This document shows, piece after piece, positions 26,927-38,807 of a stretch of DNA of 64,000 bases. The stretch comes from Paracentrotus lividus. Taxonomy: Eukaryota; Echinodermata; Echinoidea; Camarodonta; Echinidae. Location of the stretch: contig CALNVZ010002100.1 of NCBI GenBank assembly GCA_940671915.1, positions 11,940,811-12,004,810 on the forward strand, given 5' to 3'. Under the pieces are notes generated by a model. That model searched no databases, had not been told where the DNA came from, and was given only the letters and a program-made list of their open reading frames with translations. The position numbers and the translations under genes were made by a program. Position 1 is the stretch's first letter. Every line of letters begins with the position of its first letter.

Positions 26927-27184
26927 TTGTAGTAAATAGACCCCGAGATCTTTGACTGAACCTAATCTGGTTTTATCTTTGCAAAAATTTGGGTGCTAAT
27001 TAAGCTATTATGACGTAGATTGTTGTTCCACGTATCCATTGTTAGAAACTGTTGTTGCGCAAAATTTTAGTGTTATTACGCGCTTGCAATGAGGCATATT
27101 GTACATATTACAATATAACAAATTGAAGGTAGGTCACGTGGTACTGATCTATCCTATCCTAACGCGTATTTTTCTACCGCTATT

Positions 27185-27187
<3 letters not shown>

Positions 27188-27224
<37 letters not shown>
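27188..27224. repeat. (TA)n microsatellite
   Basis: An uninterrupted TA dinucleotide run of 37 bp. Confidence 0.95.
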
Positions 27225-27227
<3 letters not shown>

Positions 27228-27775
27228 CAGAAAGAGCAACAATAACAGACAAATATGTCTGGTGTAATACATGAAATGGTTCTTCAGTAACAACAGTTTG
27301 AACAGTTTACAACATTATATGCAGGTACTATGGCGTTAATAATATAATTTCAAAATTCAGAATCTGTTTTGTGTGTTAATATGTGTGACAAGGGTTTGTG
27401 GCTATAGACTAGATGGAAAGCCAAGGTGGGGGCCGTTGAGAGAAGGTCCATGATAGGGGTAGAGTATGTAACATAAAAAAAGAAAAAAGTTACAATGTTG
27501 CCAACAGTGCCTGGGAATAGGTAAGGTTGCAGTCGTGTTTCTACTAAATGTGAATTATTTGTGTAATTATATGACTTTACTTCAAACAATACAGTCCATT
27601 TCATCCCTCCTTATTGGATTGATTATTAAAGGCAAGGACATAAAGTTACTTGCATCTGATTTGAAAATTTTAAATTCTATTTTTACATTTTTTATTGTCA
27701 GGAATACCGCAGTGATGTTTGAATATGTCTCTTCTTTTGAATAATATTTGTCTTAAATTTGGCATACAAAAGATT

Positions 27776-29150
27776 TATAGGTTTTCCCGCCCAATTTCAT
27801 AGGTTTGTCATTCAAACCTATAGAAGGTTCATTCAAATTCAAGCGATACCTTTTTCTGATCGATATCGGCATTTTAATTTTAAAATACGGGGAATCAAGT
27901 TCATTCATAGTCACGAAGCTTTATTTTAAGAGCATTTAATTTCATAATTGGGGCAAAACCATTTCCATGTATTGCATTCAATCTTATTTTCCCCGTGCTT
28001 AATTTTATTTATACAGCAAACAAGATCTTTAAACGCGCATACAACTTCATTAATGTATGTACAATTTAGCATTATGTTCATTCAATTTAACGAGGCATCG
28101 TTTTTAGGAGCCCAATTAGCCTGTTTGAGCAATCAATTTCATTTTGAGGAACTCAATTTTAAGAAACGTCCATTGAGTTTAAAATTCTGTGTATGTTTTT
28201 GTGTTTTCCCTTCATTCTCTATATATTTTCGCATTATGCAAGATTTTCATAGCATTGATGCGCCATATAATTGTTTAGGCTTATCTTTTAAATCGTGTTT
28301 TAAACTATGATTTTATCTGACATTATAACGTATCCACGATTCCATTGTGGGAGATTCAAAGGAGCCTGACGAGCTTGGAACCCCCCCCCCCCACCTCACC
28401 CGAGCCCATAATTGAGAAAAAAGTGCATAAAATCTGGTATTTTGCTAAGCGCCCAACGTAAAACATCCCCAACAAAAAACAACAAAACAAAAAGAAGAGA
28501 GAAAGAGAGAAAAAAAGCAGGAAACAATATTTATGGATGACCGACTTAACCCTACCCCTACCACGGGTGAATTATGACTGTGAGGGTGAACGAATGCCGA
28601 AATATCTTCACACCTATACCCCACCCCCCTTCTCCCGACCTCCCCGCTCCTTTTTGCTCGGCCAGCGTAACGCAAAATAAATTCGACTGTATAAGAATCT
28701 GAAATATAAATTTTGGCCCCCCATAATCCTGAATCCGCCACTGTTAAAATTGGTGCTTTGTATTGTTTTTTAAAAGGTCATTTAAAAATATATCGTCGCT
28801 GCTTTCACGAACCGGCACAAGCCCCCAAAATCCGTCAAAATGTAGTTTTCTATTTGTTTACATTTTTATTATCAGTAATCAACAAGCTTCATTTCACAAA
28901 TTTTCATGCCTCCAAAACGCCTTAGTTTCCATGGTAACATAAACCACCAAAACGACACATGTGCGGAAAAGACAAATCTTGCTTTCACGAAACCGGCACG
29001 GCCGAGTGTGCCGTTTTACAAAGCGCCTAAATTATTTTTCACGAACCGCACATGAGTACGTCACAATGGGTTCATACACGCGCCGCGCACTACGTCACAA
29101 TGGGTTATTTCACATTCGCGTTGTACGTCACAATGAGTTCTTTGCAAGTA
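27776..29150 (-). mobile_element. Left arm of a large inverted-repeat element
   Basis: The left edge TATAGGTTTTCCCG is the complement of CGGGAAAACCTATA at 34686-34699 and 37512-37525. Further in, a 31-nt match links 28788-28818 with the complement near 33825-33855. Between 28978 and 29150, copies of TTCACGAACCGGCAC and TACGTCACAATG are the complement of the block at 31270-31410. Inner and outer parts therefore keep their order in opposite orientation, as expected of a foldback-type element with long modular arms. The outer part has several loosely spaced TCATTCAA-like subrepeats. The open frames here, up to 120 codons, show no recognisable domain. Confidence 0.5.
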
Positions 29151-29335
29151 GCCTATCGTTGCCTATTGATCTTATGCTAGTTTTCTTCGAGTTAATAAAA
29201 TCATTCTATTTTCAACATTTACCTATATTTATGCTTTGGTTTCGTGTACAATCGTTCTATTTTTGAAATGTGAATAAGTGCTTCTATTCCCTCCTTTGCA
29301 AATCAAATTCTAAGTTGGTATACGACCGAATTTTC

Positions 29336-29400
29336 TTCTGATCTTTTCCTCTCTCTCTTCTCTCTCTCTCTCCTCTTGTCTCTCTCTCTTCTCAAAGATA
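29336..29400. repeat. CT microsatellite
   Basis: CT dinucleotides with TTCT interruptions, followed by a G10 run at 29424-29433. Confidence 0.85.
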
Positions 29401-29439
29401 TCGTTGTCTCTCTTTTCTGACGAGGGGGGGGGGCTTTCC

Positions 29440-31079
29440 TTTGTATTTCTTTATATTTATTAGAGCGGGGGGCATGAAAGCCAAAACCATGACCAATTTC
29501 CAAAATGATGTCAGTGTACAAGAAATCGCCACAAATATCGCCACAGGGATAACAATCGCGGTGACATGCCCGCATTTGAAGATTAGTGTTTATAAAAGAC
29601 TATAACACCACCATCCATTTTTCTCAATTTTTTTCCATATCAGATGAAACTAAATTAATTTCTAGATACAAAATCTACTTTGATTGTATTGTGCGATAAG
29701 TTTTGGCCCATTCGAAAAGAGAGGATAAACTAAAGTAGGCCTACTGTACGTACGTATACCAACATTTTTTTTTTTCTTCAATGAGATGATATAAGCGATG
29801 CAAACCACGTGTTCAAATTTCTCACCATAAAAGTGGCCTACTCTCGATGTAAAGATTTCTTTGACTCACTGAACTTTGATATGCCCTGTGACATAGAAAA
29901 TGATTAATTTAGATACACTGTGTGGTGAATATTTGAATTATGAATTGATGTTTATTTGCGAATTAATATAGCTAATTGGAATATTACGGTAGTTTTATAG
30001 AACACGGTAGCCGAACATCATCGTTGTACATCCCAAGTTTTGTTTGTTTGTTTGTTTGTTTGTTTTTTTTCAGGTTACGCCGGCCTAAATTGAAGTCAAA
30101 CTTTCCAAAAAATATATTCCTTTTCAGATTTTTTCCCCTTCAATTTCGCCACTGTCCCGCAGGTTGGTCTCCATGCTACTATGACTCGAGAACATTCCTT
30201 CTAACGCTGGATAGAGATTGACAATTAGAAAGTCTTGGGCTCGAGTGTTATTTTCATATTAGTTTTGTCTTTTAGGGACTTATTTAGCAATTAGGTTTTG
30301 GGATACGTGAAGAGATATGTCCACACTTACACAATGTTATGGTAAAGGAATACAGGGTATACTGTTTGCCAGAATGTTGGATTTTTTTTTTTCTCTCTCT
30401 CTAGAAACATCTTTTTGCTCTGGCTTTAATTTCTTGAAATCGTTAATCCCCGCTTTCACTTTTCGAGACCATGACGATATCTTGTACGTTCCCCAACCAT
30501 TGCCGGGGAATGAACAATAAAACAACTTTTGAACACCTAAATGCCCATTTATCAGTGCATATTTTTGTCCTTCTCATTTTGGGGGCTCTTTTTTGTTAAC
30601 CCGGCTAACTAAGGCCCCCTCAGTCCTATACCGTTGCGAAACACGTTTTGAAAATTAATGTAGGGTTGTTATTGTTCTTTACGTTAAATCAAGGTTTGAG
30701 TTCATAGGATTTTGTCTCTTGTCTAGAGGAGGGGTTGAAGTAAAAAGTTAGATTGGTGAAAACAATGTAATGTAAAAACAAAGGGGGGAAAAACCTTAAT
30801 TATCATAATTTTCCCATAAATCTTGCTTTTAATGACAAGGTTGTTAATGGTAACTATATAGACAAACAAACAAATTATATAAGCCGGAACAAATTTATAT
30901 CCGGCGGGAACGCACGCAAAATGATCTTTATGAGCATCATACAGCGTATAATAAAGTTTATGGAGAGGGTGGGGAGGAGCGGGCCACATCCCTCTTCCCC
31001 CATGCACCCCACTTCGGATTCGGGTCCGGTAATTTGTATGCTGTGAGTCTACTTAAAATGTTACCAATTATGACAGCAA
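29440..31079. other. Interior between the inverted arms, nothing coding recognised
   Basis: AT-rich sequence with a (TTTG)n run near 30040-30063 and short open frames of no recognised content. If the inverted-repeat element is real, this would be its middle segment. No transposase, integrase or polymerase motif was seen. Confidence 0.4.
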
Positions 31080-31606
31080 TAGGTAGGGGGTTACAAATTT
31101 TAAGAGGGTCATGAAAAAGGAGGGAATAGCTAGTTATCAAAATGCTGCCTATTAGGACTTCTTACAATGAATGATTGTACACGTAACTAAAGCACGATAA
31201 AATAAAATGTTGAAAAATAATAAATATTTGATTAACTATTGGAATCGGGAGATAATAACGGGCTAGTGCAAGAACCATTGTGACGTAACGGACTATTGTA
31301 AAGAACCCATTGTGACGTATTGCGCGCTAGCGTGATAATCCATTGTGACGTAGCATGTGCCGGTTCGTGAAAAATATTTAGCGCTTTGAACGGCGCACTC
31401 GCCGTCGCGGTTCGTGAAAATAATGTTGCGCGTACACATTTTTTACTTTCAACGTCACGGCACAGTGATCACATTTCGTAACATCAAAAGTAATGTTGTC
31501 ATTAAACTAAATATTTATTTGATTAGAAACTAAGGAAATTTTCTTGAATGATAGTAGTCTTTGAGTAAAGTTAGTACATGAGGACCTATTTCTGAGGGAT
31601 TGAATG
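31080..31606 (+). repeat. Block A, copy 1, abutting the gap
   Basis: It matches 36040-36588 and, in its second half, 34720-35100. Landmarks in order are GGAGGGAATAGCTAGT, AAAGCACGATAAAAT, three CATTGTGACGTA-type sites, GTGCCGGTTCGTGAAA, and GAGGGATTGAA at the end. Differences from the other copies are mainly one- and two-base insertions or deletions. It runs directly into the Ns. Confidence 0.8.
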
Positions 31607-32043
31607 NNNNNNNNNNNNNNNNNNNNNNNNNNNNNNNNNNNNNNNNNNNNNNNNNNNNNNNNNNNNNNNNNNNNNNNNNNNNNNNNNNNNNNNNNNNNNN
31701 NNNNNNNNNNNNNNNNNNNNNNNNNNNNNNNNNNNNNNNNNNNNNNNNNNNNNNNNNNNNNNNNNNNNNNNNNNNNNNNNNNNNNNNNNNNNNNNNNNNN
31801 NNNNNNNNNNNNNNNNNNNNNNNNNNNNNNNNNNNNNNNNNNNNNNNNNNNNNNNNNNNNNNNNNNNNNNNNNNNNNNNNNNNNNNNNNNNNNNNNNNNN
31901 NNNNNNNNNNNNNNNNNNNNNNNNNNNNNNNNNNNNNNNNNNNNNNNNNNNNNNNNNNNNNNNNNNNNNNNNNNNNNNNNNNNNNNNNNNNNNNNNNNNN
32001 NNNNNNNNNNNNNNNNNNNNNNNNNNNNNNNNNNNNNNNNNNN
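31607..32043. other. Assembly gap (437 Ns)
   Basis: A run of undetermined bases. The open frames across it are meaningless. The flanks consist of repeated blocks, which explains why the assembly broke here. Confidence 1.
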
Positions 32044-33351
32044 TTACACCAATTGATTCAAATATAACTGATAAACATGGCATCACTTTGTTTTTGAAAA
32101 TAGTTTCATATTAAAAGCTCGTCCTCAAATGAGACATACAATCATGGTTGAACTGAGATCTTGGAGGTCCTCTTTGATTGCATTTCCAATTTTATAGCAA
32201 TGGGAATGGAATAGATTAGTATGGCAATTCAAACTGATATAGAAGTTTGAAATGTGATTTCACATTTGTACCCCCCCCCGCCATCAAACGTCCACACCAC
32301 TAACATATATATAAAGAACAAGAAATCTAGTTTATATTCAATCGGCTAAATGCCCCCAAAAAGATAAATTAAAAATATATAGTATTTCGAGCATTCTTAA
32401 AACTTGAACAGATATACATATAATTCATTAATTACTCTACTTAGCTAAACATGTACCATACTTATTATTAATGATATAAATAGTATTCAAGAATTATCTG
32501 ATGAATTTTAGATGATAACTGTTTTTTTTTCCATTTTTTTTTTTTTAACCTACAAGTCAGATTAGATATATTTGATTAATAGTTATATTAGATAACCTTT
32601 CAGTGCAATTGGTATGGTATAATTACAATAGACGGATATAGACAGGATATTAATTAATGCCCTAAATATAATAATAATTAAAATAAGGGGCAGTCCAAGC
32701 TATTTACACGGTAACAAACGGACATTCAAGCCAAAAATAGTTGTTGAAAACTTAATAAATTTTCCTTGGTAATCTTTGAAGTACTTAATTAATTTTCAAC
32801 AAAACATAAAAATAGTTGAATTAACTCAATTTCACAATTAATTCATATCATGTATTCGTCGGTAACGACGGAAACCAGAAGGAATGTGTTTTCAAATTTT
32901 TGTCTTTGTTCAAATATAACTCTGGAATTCAAAAGTAGATTTAATCTGCATACTTCTTTTCCTCTAAACATGTAATAAACAATGTAAGGAAAATTTTAAT
33001 GTTAATACAACTTAGAGTTTTTTGGCAAGGTCCAGTTTTAAAAGATATGTCAGGTAACACACGGGGACAGTAACAAACGGGCATTATTCCCATAATATTT
33101 TTCATTAAACAATTTGGTGAGCCAAGGCGTGCAAACATCTTTTGTTAAACAAATTTCTCGATAAACAAAAAGAAACATAATAAAACACAAATGTAAAAAC
33201 AAACACTTATTTTGTTCTTTCTAAAGTGGGAGGTGAGGAATAATATTGCATGATTAACATAGCTCAGTAACTTTTGATGGACTACTTTCTGAGACTGAAT
33301 AAAAAATGTGGGAAAGCTATATAACGCTAGTTTCGTGATATTTTCATAAGA
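32044..33351. other. AT-rich non-coding segment right of the gap
   Basis: No gene and no close repeat partner was seen. A C9 run lies at 32271-32279. Two similar GTAACAAACGGRCATT phrases occur near 32706 and 33069, which may mark a weak duplication. Confidence 0.5.
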
Positions 33352-33755
33352 ATTAAGCCAAAAAAATATAGAAAAGAAAATATACATTACTTTGGTTGTA
33401 CTTCTGTGAAACCTCTTTTTTTTTAATTGGTGAAAATAGGTTATTTATGATTCATTATTTTCATGAATATTAATGAGCCATTGTGACCGTCATGTGATCT
33501 GAAAGGTTTTTGACCTTATTTGTATAAGTTTCATTTCATTTACCTTTAATGGATATATATGACACATTATGTATAGGCTTTAACAACACCTGAACACTAG
33601 TCTTGAACAAAATGGTCAAAAAGGCAATAATCACGTCTTGGGAACCAAATAGCGTTGGACTGCCTAAAATAATTAAGAAAGAACTGCTGAAACTGCTTAT
33701 CCAATAAAGGAGTAAATAAATAAAGAGAGCTGAGCTTTCAATCCTAGAGAATCTT
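33352..33755 (+). repeat. Block B, copy 1
   Basis: It matches 35104-35527 almost base for base from AAGCCAAAAAAATATAG to CCTAGAGAATCTTCGT, with scattered one-base insertions and deletions. It includes TTTTTGACCTTATTTGTAT and AAAGAACTGCTGAAACTGC. It carries no coding frame. It is joined directly to block C here but to unique DNA in the second copy. Confidence 0.85.
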
Positions 33756-34719
33756 CGTATGGGCTAAACTTCAAACGCGTTTATCTCAGAATGTACTTTT
33801 CGCGGTGCGCGTTCGGTTGTGCCGGTTCGTGAAAGCAGCGACGATATAATATAGGCTGTTGTCTATTTTTTCCGTGTTTGTATTTTGTTCTATTCGCATC
33901 TGATATAAATCTTATATCAAAAAAAAATAAAAAATATATATTTTTTTGTTGCTTTGTTTCTTTCTTTTAATCTTTACGTCCTGTATTAAGTCGAAGAAAC
34001 TTAAAGAGACACATTTCATAATGGATTTTTTCTTTTTAGTTCGTACATTACAGATATATTGTTTATTTGTCTTTTACATATATATATATATTTATATTGG
34101 GGCATATGAGGGACTTATCCATGGCTGCAGGGTAAACAAAGTCATGGTAAACCGTTTTGATAACCTATAATATCACGTCTTCTTGACGATGAATCTTAAA
34201 TAGAATGCACTTATTTTTAACATGCTTGCCTTGTAATGAATTTGAATGACCCAAGAAAGTCCGAAGCCATCCCCATTTGAATTTGAATGCATATTTCTAA
34301 TACTCTATGCATAAAGTTTCAATGTGAACGACTCTCTTTCTAAATGTATTGCATGGATAACTAATTCGATCGAGCGAAAATAAAAATTACACATTCCCAA
34401 TTCTAAGGTTGAATGTTCTTTGTCTAAACTTAGATGACTGATTCGAAAAATGCTTTACAAGGATTCAAATCTCAAACGAAGCAAAAATGAAATTGAATGA
34501 AAATTCTGTAAACGCTTATGCTACTTTTTAAAATCGACTTGGCACATTTAAAAAGATCATTGCATAAATAAATTAATTGAACGAACTTAATGTAAGTTTA
34601 AATGGAGGTTGGCCCAGACGATCACAACTGTGGTGAAATTGAATGATCTTAAAATAGATTTAAATGATAATTGTATGAAAGTGACCGGGAAAACCTATAT
34701 TTACTACTTATAATATTCA
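33756..34719 (+). repeat. Block C, copy 1 (right arm of the inverted-repeat element)
   Basis: It matches 36586-37545 along its full length, from GGGCTAAACTTCAAACGCG to the CGGGAAAACCTATA edge. The start contains GTGCCGGTTCGTGAAAGC, the complement of the start of the inner left arm (28788-28818). Differences between the two copies are mostly single-base indels in short homopolymers, unlike the substitution pattern expected of old repeats. Confidence 0.85.
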
Positions 34720-35103
34720 AGATATGGGAAACTGCGAGTTCATAATGGCTAAGTGAAAGAAACCCATTTGTGACGTAATACGTGCGACTGTTAAAACCCA
34801 TTGTGACGTATTGCGCGCAGCGGGAATAATCCATTGGTGACGAGTAGGCAGTGCCGGTTCGTGAAAACAATTAGCGCTTTGACAGGCGGCACGGTCGCCG
34901 TGCCGGTTCGTGAAAATAATTTTTGCAGCAAACACATTTTTTTACTTTCACGAACGGCACAAGTGATCACATCTTGTTAACATCAAAAGTAATGTGTCAT
35001 TAAACTAAAAATTGATTGATTAGAAACTAAGAAAATTTTCTTGAAATTGATATAGTATTTTATGAGTAAAAGTTATACATAGGAATTTCTGAGGATTGAA
35101 AAG
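34720..35103 (+). repeat. Block A, copy 2 (partial)
   Basis: It starts at ATGGGAAACTGCGAGTTC and runs to GAGGATTGAAA, matching 36198-36588. It holds three TGTGACG sites and an internal hairpin of GTGCCGGTTCGTGAAA with its complement. It joins block C on the left and block B on the right. Confidence 0.8.
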
Positions 35104-35527
35104 AATTAGCCAAAAAAAATATAGAAAAAGAAAATATACATACTATTTGGTTGTACTCCTGTGACAAACCTCTTTTTTTTAATTGGTTGAAAATAGCGTT
35201 TTTAATGCATTTCATTATTTTTCATGAATATTAATGAGCATTGTGACGTCATGTGATCTTGAAATGAGTTTTTGACCTTATTTGTATTAAGTTCATTTCA
35301 TACCCTTTATGGGAATATATGACACATTATGTATAGCTTTACAAACCTACTGAAACACTAGTCTTGACACAAAAATGGTCAAAAAGTGCAATAATCACCG
35401 TCTTGGGAACAAATAGCGTGGACTTGCCCTAAAATAACTTAAGAAAGAACTGCTGAAACTGCTTATCCAATAAAGGAGTACAATTAAATAAAAGAGAGCC
35501 TGAGCTTTCAATCCTAGCAGAATCTTC
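35104..35527 (+). repeat. Block B, copy 2
   Basis: The second copy of 33352-33755. After the shared GAATCTTCGT it continues into unique sequence (35528-36039) rather than into block C. That unique stretch has a GA microsatellite at about 36000-36020 and no gene. Confidence 0.85.
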
Positions 35528-36039
35528 GTCAGAGACAAAAAGGATGAAATAAAGAAAGTGTAGGCTATAAATTGAATATGATCACATGTATCCACATTGA
35601 TGTTAGTCTCCATACTTTTTTTTATACACGTTGTAGGCCTAACTGATTTTGTGATTGGTGTTTAGAGGAATGCTGATATTCTTATATACATGTATGCCAT
35701 GTGAAATGTATTATTCAATCAATCAATTTTAATTTCATAATATGTAAATAGATTGATTCAGAGAAAATGATTATTATCGAGGAGTTTGAACATATTTTTA
35801 TTCAACATGATATCGCAGTAAGACATTTTTTTTTTTAATCGCTCTTCTGATCCCTTTATAATTGGCACTTTTTTAATCATTGTAATTATTTTTTTTAAAG
35901 ATTTGTATCTTTATTCAAAGCTTAAGTTATGTTCCAATAAATACCTAGGACATTCCCATCCCCTGAAGAAAAGAGAGACAAAGATTTCCTTGTGAAGACA
36001 GAGAGAGAGAGAGAGAGAGAAATGACAAGAAAAAAATAG

Positions 36040-36588
36040 GGGGTATACAAACTTCTTAGAGGTCATAGAAAAAGGAGGGAATAGCTAGTATAAAAAAATG
36101 CTCACTAATTTACATTCTTAACATAGAATGATTGTACACGTAAACTAAAGCACGATAAAATTACTAAAATGTTAAAAATATAATAATTTGATTAACTTTT
36201 ATGGGAAACTGCGAGTTCATAATGGGCTAAGTGCAAAGAACCCATTGTGACGTAATACAGTGCACGTGTTAAAACCCATTGTGACGTATTGCGCGCACGT
36301 GAAATAATCCATTGTGACGAGGCATGTGCCGGTTCGTGAAAACAAATTAGCGCTTTTGACAGGCGGCACGGTCGCCGTGCCGGTTCGTGAAATAATTTTT
36401 GCAGCAAAACAACATTTTTTTACTTTCACGAACCGGCACAAGTGATCACATCTTCGTAACATCAAAAGTAATTGTCATTAAACTAAATAATTTGATTGAT
36501 TAGAAACTACAGAAAATTTCCTTGAAATTGATATGTATTTTATGAGTAAAAGCTATACATAGGACATATTTCTGAGGGATTGAAAATG
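36040..36588 (+). repeat. Block A, copy 3
   Basis: The longest counterpart of 31080-31606. It contains three CATTGTGACG sites, two GTGCCGGTTCGTGAAA sites and one inverted CACGAACCGGCAC at about 36428, the last two forming a hairpin across 36377-36440. It continues directly into the second copy of block C. Confidence 0.85.
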
Positions 36589-37545
36589 GGCTAAACTTCA
36601 AACGCGTTTATCTCAGAATTACTTTTCGCGGTGCGCGTTCGGTTGTGCCGGTTCTGTGAAAGCAGCGACGAATATAATATAGGCTGTTGTCTATTTTTTC
36701 CGTGTTTGTATTTTTCTATTCGCATCTGATATAAATTTCTTATATCAAAAAAAAAATAAAAAAATATATATTTTTTGTTGCTTTGTTTCTTTCTTTTAAT
36801 CTTACGTCCTGTATTAAGTCGAAGAAACTTAAAGAGGACACATTTCATAATGGATTTTTTCTTTTTAGTCTCTACATTACAAGATATATTGTTTTATTGT
36901 CTCTTTACATTATAATATATATTTAATATTGGGGCATATGAGGGACTTATCCATGGCTGCAAGGTAAACAAAGTCATGGTAAACCGTTTTGATAACCTAT
37001 AATATCACGTTCTTTATTGACGATGAATCTTAAATAGAATGCACTTATTTTTACATGCTTGCCTTGTAATGAATTTGAATGACCCAAGAAAGTCCGAAGC
37101 CACCCATTTGAAATTGAATGCATATTTCTAATACTCTATGCTAAAGTTTCAATGTGAAGACTCTCTTTCTAAATGTATTGCATGGGATAACTAATTCGAT
37201 CGAGCGAAAATAAAATTACACATTCCCAATTCTAAGGTTGAATGTTCTTTGTCTAAACTTAGATGACTGATTCGAAAAATGCTTTACAAGGATTCAAATC
37301 TCAACGAAGCAAAAAATGAAATTGAATGAAATTTCTGTAAACGCTTATGCTACTTTTAAAACGACTTGGCACATTTAAAAAGATCATTGCATAAATAAAT
37401 TAATTGAACGAACTTAATGTAAGTTTAATGGAGGTTGGCCCACGACGATCACCAACTGTGGTGAAATTGAATGATCTTAAAATAGATTTAAATGATATGT
37501 ATGAAAGTGACCGGGAAAACCTATATTTACTACTTATAATATTCA
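36586..37545 (+). repeat. Block C, copy 2
   Basis: A full-length copy of 33756-34719. It ends near ATTCAAGACATGG, after which unique sequence (TTGTTTCTCTGGACC) follows. This right junction is probably the genuine edge of the repeated region. Confidence 0.85.
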
Positions 37546-37566
37546 AGACATGGTTGTTTCTCTGGA

Positions 37567-37624
37567 CCTCAACCTGTCATGACCCTACAGCTAAGCGCAT
37601 TGGGGTCATAACAGGTTGTTGAGG
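37567..37624. repeat. Compact hairpin
   Basis: The arms are CCTCAACCTGTCATGACCC and GGGTCATAACAGGTTGTTGAGG, paired except for a 3-nt bulge and one mismatch, with a loop of about 17 nt. No terminal duplication is obvious. It could be a short foldback repeat or a hairpin RNA precursor; the sequence does not decide. Confidence 0.5.
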
Positions 37625-37657
37625 CCCACTTGAGCCCATAGAAATGGCTATAGCTAT

Positions 37658-38529
37658 GTTCACACAGGACCATCGGGTTTAGTCCTCGAGGACTTATCCT
37701 TAAGAATTTTAAACCCCGACGGCTTGTTCTCGGAGTACGTCACACGGAATGCTTTATCCTCGGGGATAGTTATCCACCTGAGGATAAGCGCAAGCGGCGC
37801 GATGACCGGAAGTAGAACATGTACTCTCCAAGAAGTAAAGTATAGCTGTATATTAAACTTCAGATCGAACCTTCTTTTTTTAATTTTTATAAACAATCAA
37901 TAAATGGGTGTATCGACCACCAACTATCGAGCGAGTTGCCTCTGCAAGCTCTGAACTGAATGGAAAGTTTCAAAAGTGCACATGTGTTACAAAAAGAAAA
38001 ACAAAAATAAAACAAGCCAGCAACTACAGTCTATTTGACTTTTTTTTTGTTTTTTCATTTTCTTTTTGAATTGTATATTTCTATTTTAGATTTAAATTTA
38101 TACCAATAATATATGGATATTTTAAGGTTTTCTTTCAAATGTATGATTATTATTTATTTGATTATTCAAAAATGAAGTTTAGATATCGTGCTTATTATGC
38201 AATCGGCAGCGCTGTTAATTTTTAGAGCTCGCAAAGTTTCTTGAGGTACTGAACCGGAAGTTTAACCTGCACAAGAGGTCACTATTATCCTCGAGAACAG
38301 TAACTCCAAGTTAAAATCGTGTCCACATGGTCAAACGCCCGATCGGAGAACACCCACAGCTTGGAGTTTCGAGCCTTAACCCTAAGATCTGTCGAGAACA
38401 TAAACACCGACTTGTCCTTGAGGACATAAACACCGAGTTCGTTCACACGGGAATTAACTCCTAGTTAACTCCAAGTTGTCCTCGAGGACAACTTGGAGTT
38501 AACTTGGAGATAAGGCTTGCCGTGTGAAC
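37658..38529. mobile_element. Probable inverted-repeat element containing a 40-bp perfect palindrome
   Basis: The edges GTTCACAC (37658) and GTGTGAAC (38522) are inverted. Inner motifs recur in both halves: TCCTCGAGGA, AGGATAA/TTATCC and a CACACGG phrase. Near the right end, 38464-38503 is a perfect 40-bp palindrome centred on CTCGAG with outer GTTAAC ends. No transposase frame is present. The superfamily is unknown and the outer limits are approximate. Confidence 0.5.
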
Positions 38530-38807
38530 GATACTTATGCCTCTCAAAGCAATCAATATCTATACTGGCTACTTGAAGAACGGAAGGACTACACCTGGTG
38601 TTCGTGGGCGCTGTCTTCAAGACAGCCAGGAAATGGCTACTCATGGTGCAACAATCAACTTCATTGATTACATCCTACTCTCCAAATGAGATTATCTCTT
38701 GATTCCATCTATAACAGTTCCATGTTTAAATGTAGGAGGTGACAAGAGAGGAACGTTTCAGGGTTCATTCCTTTGCTTGACATTAAGGATTAAAGTCATT
38801 GGATATA

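Noticed and set aside
27948-28310. 120-codon open frame on the + strand
   Set aside because: It lies inside the left arm of the inverted-repeat region, with composition like its flanks and no domain-like pattern.
31586-32086. Long frames across the gap region
   Set aside because: They consist of undetermined bases.
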